Assembly: GCA_001803235.1 (NCBI GenBank)
Contig: MHBL01000043.1
Span: 1-39,882, forward strand
Source of the DNA: Lentisphaerae bacterium RIFOXYA12_64_32
GTDB taxonomy: Bacteria > Verrucomicrobiota > Lentisphaeria > Oligosphaerales > YB12-FULL-65-16
Length of the DNA stretch: 39,882 nt
Direction of reading: 5' to 3'
Part shown: piece after piece, positions 24,173 through 32,198 of the stretch
Numbering within the stretch: position 1 is the stretch's first letter
How the letters are laid out: each line of letters starts with the position of its first letter
Program-made: the position numbers and the translations under genes
The notes under the pieces: model-generated
Seen by the model: only the letters and a program-made list of their open reading frames with translations
Database searches by the model: none
Told to the model about the DNA's origin: nothing

Positions 24173-24440
24173 TACGGTAGCCTCGGCCGTCTTCAAGGAT
24201 GGCCATATCGTCGTCACAATGGAGAGCGAGGTGGAGGTGCGGTTCCCGGTCGCCGGGAATCCCCGCCTGGCTCGCGGCACTCCCGCCCAACTGAATCACA
24301 TCGAAGTATCCCCCTTGGGCCTGCACTGGCCCGACCTCGACGAGGACTTGTCGTTCAGAGGGTTGCTTGAGGGCGACTACGGCCAGGCGCGTGAGTGCCA
24401 GACCGCCCGCGGCACACGACACCGCGCCCGTCGCACGTGA
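24156..24440 (+). CDS. DUF2442-family small protein
   Basis: The predicted protein has 94 residues. The family pattern is clear in GHIVVTMESEVEVRFPV, NPRLARGTPAQLNHIEV and GLHWPDLDEDLSFRGLLEGD. The last 17 residues are Arg-rich and look like an added tail. It is translated from inside the end of the DUF4160 gene, so the two are coupled. It probably binds its DUF4160 partner, which is inference from the recurrent pairing. Confidence 0.85.
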   Translation: MSTLVDTVASAVFKDGHIVVTMESEVEVRFPVAGNPRLARGTPAQLNHIEVSPLGLHWPDLDEDLSFRGLLEGDYGQARECQTARGTRHRARRT

Positions 24441-24487
24441 GCCGGAATGGAGGCAGTCGACAGGCCGCACCCACCGACCAAGGCCCC

Positions 24488-24898
24488 ATGATCACCGGCA
24501 TCAATCACATCACCTTGTCGGTCCGCGACATCCCCGAGTCGTTCGCGTTTTACACCGACGTGCTGGGACTGAAGCCTGTCCAGAAGAGCCCGAGCAGCGC
24601 CTACGTCCTGGCCGGGCCGGCCTGGATCGCCCTCACCTTGGACAGCCACGCCCGCACCGAGCCGTTGCCGGAGTACACGCACATCGCGTTCTCGGTGTCG
24701 CAGGATGACTTCGCGCCAATGAAGGCCCGGCTCGAAGCGGCCGGCGCCAGGAAATGGCAGGAGAACAGGACGGAAGGCGACTCGTACTACTTCCTCGACC
24801 CGAACGGACACAAACTCGAAATCCACACGACCGATCTGCAGACACGCATTGCCGACGGCAAACGCATCTGGGGCGACCAGGTCCAGTGGTTCGTGTGA
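24488..24898 (+). CDS. FosA-like VOC-family protein
   Basis: The predicted protein has 136 residues of the vicinal-oxygen-chelate fold. Metal ligands H7, H65 and E111 fit the FosA fosfomycin thiol transferases, as do YTHIAFSV and EGDSYYFLDPNGHKLE. Compared from memory with P. aeruginosa FosA, the fosfomycin-contact residues Ser98, Tyr100 and Arg119 are kept (S99, Y101, R120), but Lys90 is Gln91 and Ser94 is Thr95. It may conjugate another substrate or be a weak FosA. The start is ATG 24488; a longer in-frame start would overlap the upstream gene. It is convergent with the hydrolase gene. Confidence 0.78.
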   Translation: MITGINHITLSVRDIPESFAFYTDVLGLKPVQKSPSSAYVLAGPAWIALTLDSHARTEPLPEYTHIAFSVSQDDFAPMKARLEAAGARKWQENRTEGDSYYFLDPNGHKLEIHTTDLQTRIADGKRIWGDQVQWFV

Positions 24899-24904
24899 GA
24901 CGGA

Positions 24905-25054
24905 CAGTGACTCGGCGCGTCTCGCGCCGAAGCGGAGTGCGCCGGCCGGCTCTGCCCGGCGAAGCTGCTCGCGCGAAGACGGATCCCCGGCCGAGGGCCT
25001 CGGTCCGGGACGGACCCGAGTACCCTACTGCGGTCCCGGAGGTCCCGCGCCACT
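24905..25054. repeat. Dispersed palindromic repeat, copy 4
   Basis: About 150 bp in the opposite orientation to copies 1-3, from CAGTGACTCGGCGCG to GTCCCGCGCCACT. It carries an extra internal segment (about 24940-24990) not in the other copies. It fills the gap between convergent stop codons and abuts the hydrolase stop, so it may end both transcripts. Confidence 0.75.
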
Positions 25055-27118
25055 TCACACGCGCCGCTCCTTCACGACCAGGCTAGAAGCCAGGCCAGCG
25101 CGCTTGAGCGCCGTGCGCAGGGCCGCGCCGGTGAGCGGCTGCATGTCCGGGCCCCACGGCTCGACCAACGTCACCTTCCGGCCCAGCGCGAGGATGCAGT
25201 CGGACAGGTCAAACTCCTTGAGCACGCCGCGCAGGCAGTTGGCGGCTGGCCACTGCACGACCGGCGTGCGCATCCAGTCCAGGTACGACACCGGCCCGTT
25301 CTTGAGCACCACCTTCTTCACGTCCGGCGCCAGCACCGCGGCGAACAGGGCCAGCACCGCGCCCTGCCCCCGGCCATACAGCGCAATGTCCCGGGCGCCA
25401 CCGTCCTTGAGCAGCGCCAGCACGCGCAACACATCGAACACACGCCGGCCGAGGTAGCTCTTGTCCAGAAGAATCCCGTGGCCGTGGCACATGTAATCCA
25501 CACCGTACGGCGCAAAGAACTCGCCCGGCTCGTCCGGCTGCGACTCGCCCAGGCCGCGCACATCGACCGCGTAGAGCGGGCCGCGCGCCGTCAACGCCTT
25601 CGCCAGGCTGTCGCTGCGCAGGTCCGCCTCGGCACTGAAGTGCGGGAGGAACACGCTCACCGCCGGCTCGATCTCGAAGCTGTCGGCATGCTCCCGAACC
25701 ACGACGTGCTTCCGGACAATGGCGCGGATGTCCCGTTCCGTCTCAACCGCATACCGGGAGCGCACCGCGCCGTCGCCCCACGCCGGCTGCAAGACCCGGT
25801 GATGCGGGACACCCACCGGTTGCGACACGCGCAGCAACCGCGCCAGACGCCGTCCCAGATCGGCGCGCGAGAGCCGCCGCCACAACGACGCATAACGCTC
25901 CGCCGTTTCGGCCGTAATCTCGAAAACCGGCCGCGAACCGGCCGGCACAACCTGTCCTTCCGGCGTGCACAGCACCTCGTCAGTCTTCGCAGCTTCGAAC
26001 ACGACCTCGCGCCCCGGCCACGTTAACCCCGACTGCCTGCAAAAGAACGCGGTCATCGCCTTCTGGTTGTCCGGGAAGTACCCGTGCGGATTGCCGCCAA
26101 TGAAGAGCGCCGCGTTCTGCTCCGCGCCGAAATGGCCGTAGAACTGCCGCAACTCGCCGTAGGCCTCGCGCAGACCGCGCGGGTCGAAGAAGTCGTACTT
26201 CTGCCCCAGCAGCAGCACCGGCTTCGGCGCGCGCGCCAGCATGAAATCGATGTGCTCCAGCCCAGCGCCGATCACGCCCGGCGGGTACTGCTCGCTGTCC
26301 GCCGGTTCCTCGTTCTCCAGGTTTGCCAGGAACGTAGTGACAAAACAGCTTGGCGCGGCCATGGCAAACCGTCCCTCAACACCCCAGAGCCAGGTCGTCA
26401 TCGTGCCGCCGCCGGAGTTCCCGGTGATTCCGATCCGCGCCGGGTCGACCTCGGGCCGGGACAGCAGGTAGTCCAGGGCGCGAATCCCGTCCCACGCGCG
26501 CCAGGCGCTGAACGAATCCGCCACCAACTCCATCTGCTTACCCATCATGTTGTGTGCCGTGCAGCAACCCTTCCGCACCGGGTGTTCCGGCGGGAGCACC
26601 TGTGCGTACTGGTCGCGTTCGCCCTGGTTCACCGGGTCGTAGATCAGCGCGGCAAACCCTGCTTTGATCAGCCGGTGGCAGAATTCCTGATAGCGCGGTT
26701 CCGCTTTCCCGATGGCGCTGTGCCCGCAAGCCCCGATCACGCCGGGTACGGGGCGCGTGACTTTCTCCGGCATGTACAGGTTGGCCGTGACAAGAAACCC
26801 GGGCCGACTCTCGAAGATGACCTTCTCGACGCGGTACCCCGGCCGCTCCAGCACACCGGTCACTCGCGCGTTCAGCGGCGTCTTGCGCGGCAACGGCGAA
26901 AACGCGTTGTGAATGGCCGCCAGCACGCCCTCCTGGTACTTCTCCGCCGCGCGCCGCGAGCGAATCGCCGCCAACCGCGCCCGCCGCTCGGCCCGGATCT
27001 CCCGGACCTGCTCCACGTAGTCGTCAATCACCATGTGCCCGTAACCACGCCGCAACGGCGGTGGCGGCGGCTGTTCCGTCTTCACGCCGGTTCCAGTCTT
27101 GGACTTCTGAACTGCCAT
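25055..27118 (-). CDS. Two-domain alpha/beta hydrolase (acetyl-xylan-esterase-like)
   Basis: The predicted protein has 687 residues; AGGAGG lies 8 nt before ATG 27118. Domain 1 (about 85-360) is an esterase-like alpha/beta hydrolase: LYMPEKVTRPVPGVIGACGHS, ALIYDPVNQGER, nucleophile S235 in GITGNSGGG, an acid near D309/D312, and H345 in GGNPHGYF. Domain 2 (about 450-687) repeats the fold, but its elbow reads G-R-G-Q-G (582-586), so the serine is replaced by Gly584 and the domain is probably not catalytic. No signal peptide, so it is cytoplasmic. It probably removes acyl groups from sugars, fitting the glycan theme; this is inference. The Pro-rich N-terminus is likely disordered. Confidence 0.78.
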   Translation of the reverse strand: MAVQKSKTGTGVKTEQPPPPPLRRGYGHMVIDDYVEQVREIRAERRARLAAIRSRRAAEKYQEGVLAAIHNAFSPLPRKTPLNARVTGVLERPGYRVEKVIFESRPGFLVTANLYMPEKVTRPVPGVIGACGHSAIGKAEPRYQEFCHRLIKAGFAALIYDPVNQGERDQYAQVLPPEHPVRKGCCTAHNMMGKQMELVADSFSAWRAWDGIRALDYLLSRPEVDPARIGITGNSGGGTMTTWLWGVEGRFAMAAPSCFVTTFLANLENEEPADSEQYPPGVIGAGLEHIDFMLARAPKPVLLLGQKYDFFDPRGLREAYGELRQFYGHFGAEQNAALFIGGNPHGYFPDNQKAMTAFFCRQSGLTWPGREVVFEAAKTDEVLCTPEGQVVPAGSRPVFEITAETAERYASLWRRLSRADLGRRLARLLRVSQPVGVPHHRVLQPAWGDGAVRSRYAVETERDIRAIVRKHVVVREHADSFEIEPAVSVFLPHFSAEADLRSDSLAKALTARGPLYAVDVRGLGESQPDEPGEFFAPYGVDYMCHGHGILLDKSYLGRRVFDVLRVLALLKDGGARDIALYGRGQGAVLALFAAVLAPDVKKVVLKNGPVSYLDWMRTPVVQWPAANCLRGVLKEFDLSDCILALGRKVTLVEPWGPDMQPLTGAALRTALKRAGLASSLVVKERRV

Positions 27119-27172
27119 ATCGCTGCCCTCCTGAGGAGAAAACCTGCCCAGACCAGAATGCGACTGAACGCG

Positions 27173-27304
27173 CAGTGGCTCGGCGCGTCCCGCGCCGAAG
27201 CGGGGTGCTCGGGCCGGTCCCCGGCCGAGGACCTCGGGCCGAGACGGCCCCGAGGCACCCTACCGCGGTCCCGGAGGTCCCGCGCCACCGGGCCCGCGCC
27301 ACTG
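27173..27304. repeat. Dispersed palindromic repeat, copy 5
   Basis: About 132 bp, in the same orientation as copy 4, from CAGTGGCTCGGCGCGTCCCG to CGCGCCACTG. It is nearly complete and closest to the reverse of copies 1 and 2. It lies upstream of the hydrolase gene and ends 4 bp before the stop of the TrpF-like gene. Confidence 0.78.
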
Positions 27305-27308
27305 CTGC

Positions 27309-28019
27309 TCACCCCGCCGCAAACGCGTCCCGCGCCGCCGCGACAAACCGCTGCACCAACTGCGGATCTTTGCGTCCGTCCCTGTCCTCCACACCCGTGT
27401 GCACGTCGACGCCGGCCGGCCGTACCGCGCGGATCGCCGCGGCCACGTTGTCCGGCGTCAGGCCGCCCGCGAGAATCACCGGCCGCGGCGACAGCTCCAC
27501 CAACCGCCGGCTGACGCGCCAGTCGTGCGTCTTGCCCGTCGCGCCGCACGCGCCGGTCGCCGCATCATAGGTGTCCGTAATGAAAGCGTCGACCTGCGGG
27601 CTGAATCGCCACACAGCCGCCGCCAACTCCGACTCGTTACGCTCGCGCACAACCAGACTCTTGATCACGAACAGGCCGCCATCCAGTTCGCGCAACCGCT
27701 GGAGTTCCGCGACCGCAATCTCGCCGTGGAGCTGGACATGCCGAACCGCCAGTTCGCGGCAGAACTGTGCGATCGCCGTTGCTGTGTCGAGATACGTAAT
27801 CAGCACCGACGTCACGCTCGGCTTCAGCGCCCGGATGATCGCAACAGCTTCGGCTTCACTCGTGTCGGGCGCGTGCAGCGCCAGCCGCAGCGGGAACCCG
27901 ATCCAATCCACGCCCGCCGCACCCAGCATCCCGGCCTCGCCCCGGTCCCGCACCCCGGCGACCTGGATGATGCTATTGACTGTAGGTTGCGTGGACCGCA
28001 TACACTGCGTTCCCGACAT
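27309..28019 (-). CDS. Phosphoribosylanthranilate-isomerase-like protein lacking the catalytic Cys
   Basis: The predicted protein has 236 residues from ATG 28019; ATG 28001, with GGGAACG upstream, may be the true start. TrpF-fold motifs are VQLHGEI, AFITDTYD (general-acid Asp149), GATGKTHDW, ILAGGLTPDNV and VDVHTGVED. The first strand reads IIQVAGVRD, whereas TrpF has K-x-C-G; the catalytic base Cys is Ala21. No other trp gene is near. It may act on a different sugar phosphate. The family resemblance is strong, the reaction uncertain. Confidence 0.75.
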   Translation of the reverse strand: MSGTQCMRSTQPTVNSIIQVAGVRDRGEAGMLGAAGVDWIGFPLRLALHAPDTSEAEAVAIIRALKPSVTSVLITYLDTATAIAQFCRELAVRHVQLHGEIAVAELQRLRELDGGLFVIKSLVVRERNESELAAAVWRFSPQVDAFITDTYDAATGACGATGKTHDWRVSRRLVELSPRPVILAGGLTPDNVAAAIRAVRPAGVDVHTGVEDRDGRKDPQLVQRFVAAARDAFAAG

Positions 28020-28054
28020 CGCTCTGCCGTTGACCGCTCGGCCCCGCCAGAGTC

Positions 28055-28196
28055 CCGGCTTCAGCCGGAAGTCCGCGGCCGTGCTTCAGCCGGACGCGTG
28101 GCGCGTTGCCTGCCTCGGCAGCCGATGGTCATGTCCCACGACAACGTTTCACCGCACGCTCGCTGAAGACTCGCGCCCACTTCCGCCTGAAGGCGG
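28055..28196. repeat. REP-like small hairpins
   Basis: Palindromes CCGGCTTCAGCCGG (28055-28068) and CCGCCTGAAGGCGG (28183-28196), with a further CTTCAGCCGG half-site between them. No gene is seen in 28020-28238. Confidence 0.5.
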
Positions 28197-28238
28197 CACT
28201 CGGGCCTGACCGCGCGCCCCGTCCGCGCCCCCCCCTGC

Positions 28239-29129
28239 TCACTCCACCCCGTCGTTCTCGATCATCCAGTTGGCCAACTTCAGGGCGTAATCGAGCTTTG
28301 CCAGCCGCACGGGCTTCGGGCAGCGGTTATCGCCCGGCACCTCGAAGTTGAACAAACCATCGTACTTCACCGCGCGCAGGGCGCGCATCACCGGAGTCCA
28401 CTTGACCGTCCCCCTGCTGTACGGTAGCATGTGGTCGTCGCTCTTGCCCAGGTTGTCCGCGATGTGCAACGCCTTGAGGTGCGCCCCCGCGCCGCGTACG
28501 AACTCCGCACTGTCGACCGGCGTGATGTTCGCGTGCCCCGTGTCCAGGCAGATGCCGGCCTTGTCCGCACCCACCGCGTCGATGTACCGGATGATGTCCG
28601 CCGCAGTGCGCACGCCGCTCGCTTCATCACACATGTTCTCAATGCAAATCTTGACCGGACCGCCCTTCGCAAACTCCGCGATCCGCGTCACCGCGTCGAC
28701 ACGCCGCGCGAAAATCCGCTCCTGAGACCAGCCTGCCGCACCCAACTTGCCGCCGCCGATGTGCAGCACGCCTGCCTTGACGCCCAGCGCACTGAACAGA
28801 TCCACCCACCGCTTCATGTCGTCCATCGCCGTTGCGAAGTCCGCATCGTCGGCTGGCGCAACGTCCGCAACGCGCCGTCCGGCCAAGTCCTCCGGGCGGA
28901 AACCCTTGTTGCACAAATAGAAATGACCCTGTGGAAAACTCACGCCACGATCGGCCGCAAAGCGCCGGAACTTCGCGCCCACCGTTGCCGGGTCGCCCAG
29001 CTTCAGCAGATCGTGCCCGTGCTCGTCGCTGAGCTCCAGCGTGTGCCAGCCGTGCTCGGCAAAGCACTTCACCATCTCCTCGGGAAACCACTCGATCAGG
29101 TAGCTCGTCCACATCGAAGGCTGTAGCAT
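28239..29129 (-). CDS. Sugar-phosphate isomerase/epimerase-like TIM-barrel protein
   Basis: The predicted protein has 296 residues; AGGAA lies about 9 nt before ATG 29129. It belongs to the xylose-isomerase-like (AP endonuclease 2) superfamily. Likely metal ligands are Glu in KICIENM, Asp/His in ICLDTGHAN, His in LKALHIADN and Glu in LFNFEVPGD. The loop DDHMLPYSRGTVKW is typical. These cytoplasmic enzymes isomerise or epimerise ketoses or inositol derivatives. It may act on sugars released by the nearby glycosidase-like proteins; this is inferred from context. A heptamer tract lies just upstream. Confidence 0.8.
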   Translation of the reverse strand: MLQPSMWTSYLIEWFPEEMVKCFAEHGWHTLELSDEHGHDLLKLGDPATVGAKFRRFAADRGVSFPQGHFYLCNKGFRPEDLAGRRVADVAPADDADFATAMDDMKRWVDLFSALGVKAGVLHIGGGKLGAAGWSQERIFARRVDAVTRIAEFAKGGPVKICIENMCDEASGVRTAADIIRYIDAVGADKAGICLDTGHANITPVDSAEFVRGAGAHLKALHIADNLGKSDDHMLPYSRGTVKWTPVMRALRAVKYDGLFNFEVPGDNRCPKPVRLAKLDYALKLANWMIENDGVE

Positions 29130-29145
29130 GGGGAGGGTTCCTGGG

Positions 29146-29215
29146 GGTTCTAGGGTTCAGGGTTCAGGGCTGCAGAACGGACCAAACGGACGAATCGGAC
29201 GTGTCCGACACGTTC
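29146..29215. repeat. Heptamer and related tandem repeats
   Basis: GGTTCTA/GGTTCAG units occur about three times (29146-29169), followed by degenerate ACGGACCAA/ACGGACGAA/TCGGACGTG units (29177-29205). They lie between the ArfB stop and the TIM-barrel gene start. Confidence 0.7.
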
Positions 29216-29231
29216 GCCACGTGCCACTTCC

Positions 29232-29663
29232 TTACTCATCGTTCCCCGGTCGACCGCGCCCGGACTTCGTGTCACCGCGGCGGCGCTTGCTCTCGAGGCG
29301 CCGCTGCTTCGAGCCCAGTGATGGCTTGGTCTTGCGTCGCGGCCGTGGCGGCACCGCCGCCTTGCGCACCAGCGCGATCAGGCGCTCAACCGCATCGTCG
29401 CGGTTCATCAACTGACTGCGGAACCGGTGCGCGTCGATCAGCAGCACACCATCCGCGGTGACCTGACGCCCTGCCAGGCGCAGCAACCGCTGCTTCACCG
29501 ACTCGGGCAGCGATGTCGAGCGACGGATATCGAACCGCAGTTCGGCCGCGGTCGACACCTTGTTGACATTCTGCCCGCCCGGCCCGGACGCCTTCACGAA
29601 CGCGAACGCCAGCTCGTCCTCGCGCAACCGCAGACTCGGAGTCACTTGTAGGGTCGTGTCCAT
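29232..29663 (-). CDS. arfB: Alternative ribosome-rescue factor ArfB
   Basis: The predicted protein has 143 residues. ATG 29663 was chosen because homology starts there, although the frame is open upstream; the ribosome binding site is weak. The release-factor-type GGQ motif is at 29-31 (SGPGGQNVNKVSTAAELRFD), which catalyses peptidyl-tRNA hydrolysis. The C-terminal tail (about 107-143) is rich in Lys and Arg (RRKTKPSLGSKQRRLESKRR), as in ArfB, where it enters the empty mRNA channel of stalled ribosomes. The length matches the family. It probably rescues non-stop ribosomes. Confidence 0.88.
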   Translation of the reverse strand: MDTTLQVTPSLRLREDELAFAFVKASGPGGQNVNKVSTAAELRFDIRRSTSLPESVKQRLLRLAGRQVTADGVLLIDAHRFRSQLMNRDDAVERLIALVRKAAVPPRPRRKTKPSLGSKQRRLESKRRRGDTKSGRGRPGNDE

Positions 29664-29771
29664 ACCCAATTCAATAATGGCACACGCGCGCGGTAATTCA
29701 ACCGCAGCCAGACAGGGACGTCGTGATGCGTCAGCGCGCCCCAGCCGGCGGACCGGCCGATCATAGGTTGG

Positions 29772-29920
29772 TGTTACTCGCGCCGGTTCACGCCGCCGCG
29801 GGTCTTGCGCCCGCGGGGCGACGATGGGGGGAAAGAGGGCGGACGGCCCGCCCCTTTTCCCCCCATCGTCGCCCAGCCCGAACGAGCCGGGCGGCGGCGC
29901 GGAGTGACACGCGTGTAACA
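29772..29920. repeat. Large cruciform-like inverted element
   Basis: Outer ends are TGTTAC (29772-29777) and GTAACA (29915-29920). The centre is a stem of about 27 bp with few mismatches (29816-29842 with 29847-29874). Side hairpins are CCGCGGG-TCTTGCG-CCCGCGG on the left, led by TTCAC, and GCCCG-AACGA-G-CCGGGC on the right. It lies in the 364-bp gap upstream of arfB; no gene is seen there. Confidence 0.6.
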
Positions 29921-30027
29921 TGGGAGTGGCGGGTGGAACGACTGCGTGCTGGGCCACGCGTGAGACCCCCGTGGCCTTGTGCCACGGGTGAATCGGGTTC
30001 GCCCGCCAAACGTGCGTGCGCCACCGT

Positions 30028-32088
30028 CTACGCCCCGACGCAGACGCAGCCGTGAATCCTGAAGCGCGGCAATTCCAGGCGTAAAACTCCGCGCCTGAAC
30101 TCGAATGCCAGCGCTTCGCTGCCAGGTTCCCACCTGACAGCCGTGGGCTTCTGCACAGTCCGCAGTTCGAGGCGGAACGGCCCGACCTCCGGGATCTCGT
30201 CGACCCACGTGTCGTCCGTGTTGAGCCGGGCCACGTCGCGGCCGGGGGTCTGGTTCACGAAATGCACGAGCAACCGGCCATTCTTGCGCCGCAACGACAC
30301 GTCCACCCAGGACGGGGCGTCCGTCTTGCAGAACGGCTGCGGCTGCAGATAGTCCACAATCTCGCGCAGCCAGCGCAGCATCTGCGGATCGCCCAGCGTC
30401 TTGTACTGCGTGAAGATGTCCGTGCAAATGTGCACGATCCGGCCCTTGCCGAACCGGCGCGTCACGGCCGCGGCGAACCCGGCAGGTTCCGGATTCTCCT
30501 CGTCGATCTGCCCGTGCATCGGCCAGTTGTTGGTCAGGTTCCGCAATTCCGGGTTAAACTGGTCCCATGACAGGTACAACGGATACAGTTCCTTTGTGCC
30601 GACGCCAAGCTCGAGCCGGTCCCAGGCGCTGTCGACCCCGGTCGGCTCGTCGTGCGTCTTCAGCAGAACGTGACCGTCTTTCACCTCGCCGAAGCGCACG
30701 CCTTTCACGCCCAGCATCGTCTGCAATTCCGGTGAACGAATACTGCTCCCGGATGTCAGAAGCTTGCCGCCGCCACAGACGAAGGCCTCAACCTTCTTCG
30801 CCGTCTCCGGGTCCAGGTACGACTGCTCCGGCAGGACCAGCAGGTCGTACGACATGTTGTCGGTCACGCCCGTCTCGTCCATGACATCGGGCGAACGGTG
30901 CAGTGCGGCCATGACCTTGTGCGCACCCTCGACGCTCGGCCCGCCAAACGTCGGACTGGACGGGTCGCTGACCAGGATCGCATTCCACCGCGCGCTCTCG
31001 GAATGCAGGAACACGTCCTCGCGCTCCCTCAGGAACCGGCGCACCGCAATCGCCTTGCGCATCCGCGACGGGACAAACGCGCCGTTGCCCAGCGGATAGG
31101 TCCAGTAGCCCACTGCGCCGCCGCTGGCGGCCACGGTTGCCGCCTCCTGCAGCATGCGGTCCAGCGTCTTTGAGCGGCTGCGGACGTGCTTGCGGACATG
31201 CGTGAAACTCGTGTCGCAGACGTAGGCATCGAACGGCACGCCGAGCGTCGTGTACCAGCGCATCATTCTCGCCATATCATGCAGGTAGAAGAAGCCCGGC
31301 GAGAAGAAATCGCCCGAGCGCCAGTCGAACGGCGCCAGGAATTCGCGCCGCGGACTGACATTGCCGGCGCTGTAGGCGCACGCGGGGTTCAGCAGCTTGA
31401 CGTAGTCCCGGAAGCGCGTGCGCCAGTCGTGCGTGATCCGGTTCCACGTCTTCTTGTACTCGGCCTCGAAATCCGGCCGCTTCACGACCTCGGTCCACGG
31501 GCCGGTCCAACCCGTTTCGCCCCGGAACCGCGCCTGGCAGCGCGGGCAGTAGCACGGCCCCGGCCAGTCGCCGTCGACCCAGACACCGTCCGCCTCGTAG
31601 CCCTCAACAATCTCGCGCAAGTGCACACTCACCCACTCGTCCCAGTAGGCGCTCAGCGGACACATCGCGTACGAGACACAGCACTTGAAGTCGGCAAACG
31701 CCGCGTCGCACGGCTTGCCGTCCTTGGTCCACTGCCGCCACTCCGGGTGCCGTTCACCGGCAATGCCGTCCATGAGCCCGCTGTAGTACGGCACGAACTT
31801 GACGCCGGCTTCCCGGGTGACCTTGCGGAAGAACGCCATCACGTCCTGGCCCAACTTGACGTGCTGCGTGTTCAGCGAACTCGGCCATGACGTGCAGCCG
31901 CCGTGACCTTTGGCGTACACGCACAGATACCCGACGTCCATCGCCTTGAGAAACGGCAACACATTCTTCCGAGTCGCGCCGGAGCCGTACGGCCGGAACG
32001 CCACCTCGGTGTAGTAGTCCACCAAGAGATTCATGACACTGTCGTTGAGCCAGGACGTGGAATTGCCGGGCCCGGTGCGCTTCCGCAT
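30028..32088 (-). CDS. Glycoside-hydrolase-like protein (TIM barrel plus glutamine-amidotransferase-like domain)
   Basis: The predicted protein has 686 residues; GGGGGTGA precedes ATG 32088. The N-terminal about 370 residues resemble a glycosidase TIM barrel of the GH42/GH29-like type: VGYLCVYAKGHGG, FVPYYSGLMDG, and YEADGVWVDGDWPGPCYCPRC, which holds acidic residues at a likely active site. Residues about 370-570 look like the beta-galactosidase trimerisation/flavodoxin-like domain (YDLLVLPEQSYLDPETAKKVEAFVCGGGKLL). The C-terminus is beta-rich. No signal peptide is seen, so it probably acts in the cytoplasm on imported oligosaccharides. The family number and substrate cannot be set. Confidence 0.7.
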   Translation of the reverse strand: MRKRTGPGNSTSWLNDSVMNLLVDYYTEVAFRPYGSGATRKNVLPFLKAMDVGYLCVYAKGHGGCTSWPSSLNTQHVKLGQDVMAFFRKVTREAGVKFVPYYSGLMDGIAGERHPEWRQWTKDGKPCDAAFADFKCCVSYAMCPLSAYWDEWVSVHLREIVEGYEADGVWVDGDWPGPCYCPRCQARFRGETGWTGPWTEVVKRPDFEAEYKKTWNRITHDWRTRFRDYVKLLNPACAYSAGNVSPRREFLAPFDWRSGDFFSPGFFYLHDMARMMRWYTTLGVPFDAYVCDTSFTHVRKHVRSRSKTLDRMLQEAATVAASGGAVGYWTYPLGNGAFVPSRMRKAIAVRRFLREREDVFLHSESARWNAILVSDPSSPTFGGPSVEGAHKVMAALHRSPDVMDETGVTDNMSYDLLVLPEQSYLDPETAKKVEAFVCGGGKLLTSGSSIRSPELQTMLGVKGVRFGEVKDGHVLLKTHDEPTGVDSAWDRLELGVGTKELYPLYLSWDQFNPELRNLTNNWPMHGQIDEENPEPAGFAAAVTRRFGKGRIVHICTDIFTQYKTLGDPQMLRWLREIVDYLQPQPFCKTDAPSWVDVSLRRKNGRLLVHFVNQTPGRDVARLNTDDTWVDEIPEVGPFRLELRTVQKPTAVRWEPGSEALAFEFRRGVLRLELPRFRIHGCVCVGA

Positions 32089-32163
32089 GGGTCACCCCCG
32101 CACTGTTGGACAGGTCATTCGTCCGGGCAGCTGCGGGCGCTCCAAGGTGCACCCTCCTCCATC

Positions 32164-32190
32164 CGCCCTGAACACTGAATACCGAACACT
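32164..32190. repeat. Short tandem repeat between two glycan-related genes
   Basis: Degenerate GAACACT/GAATACC/GAACACT units (CCCTGAACACTGAATACC) just after the DUF4091 stop, similar to the heptamer tracts elsewhere. Confidence 0.55.
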
Positions 32191-32198
32191 GCCCCTCA

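Noticed and set aside
18633..27304. Small Arg/Pro-rich genes encoded by the repeat copies
   Set aside because: Similar peptides appear in each copy only because the DNA is repeated; frames have no start signals and differ between copies.
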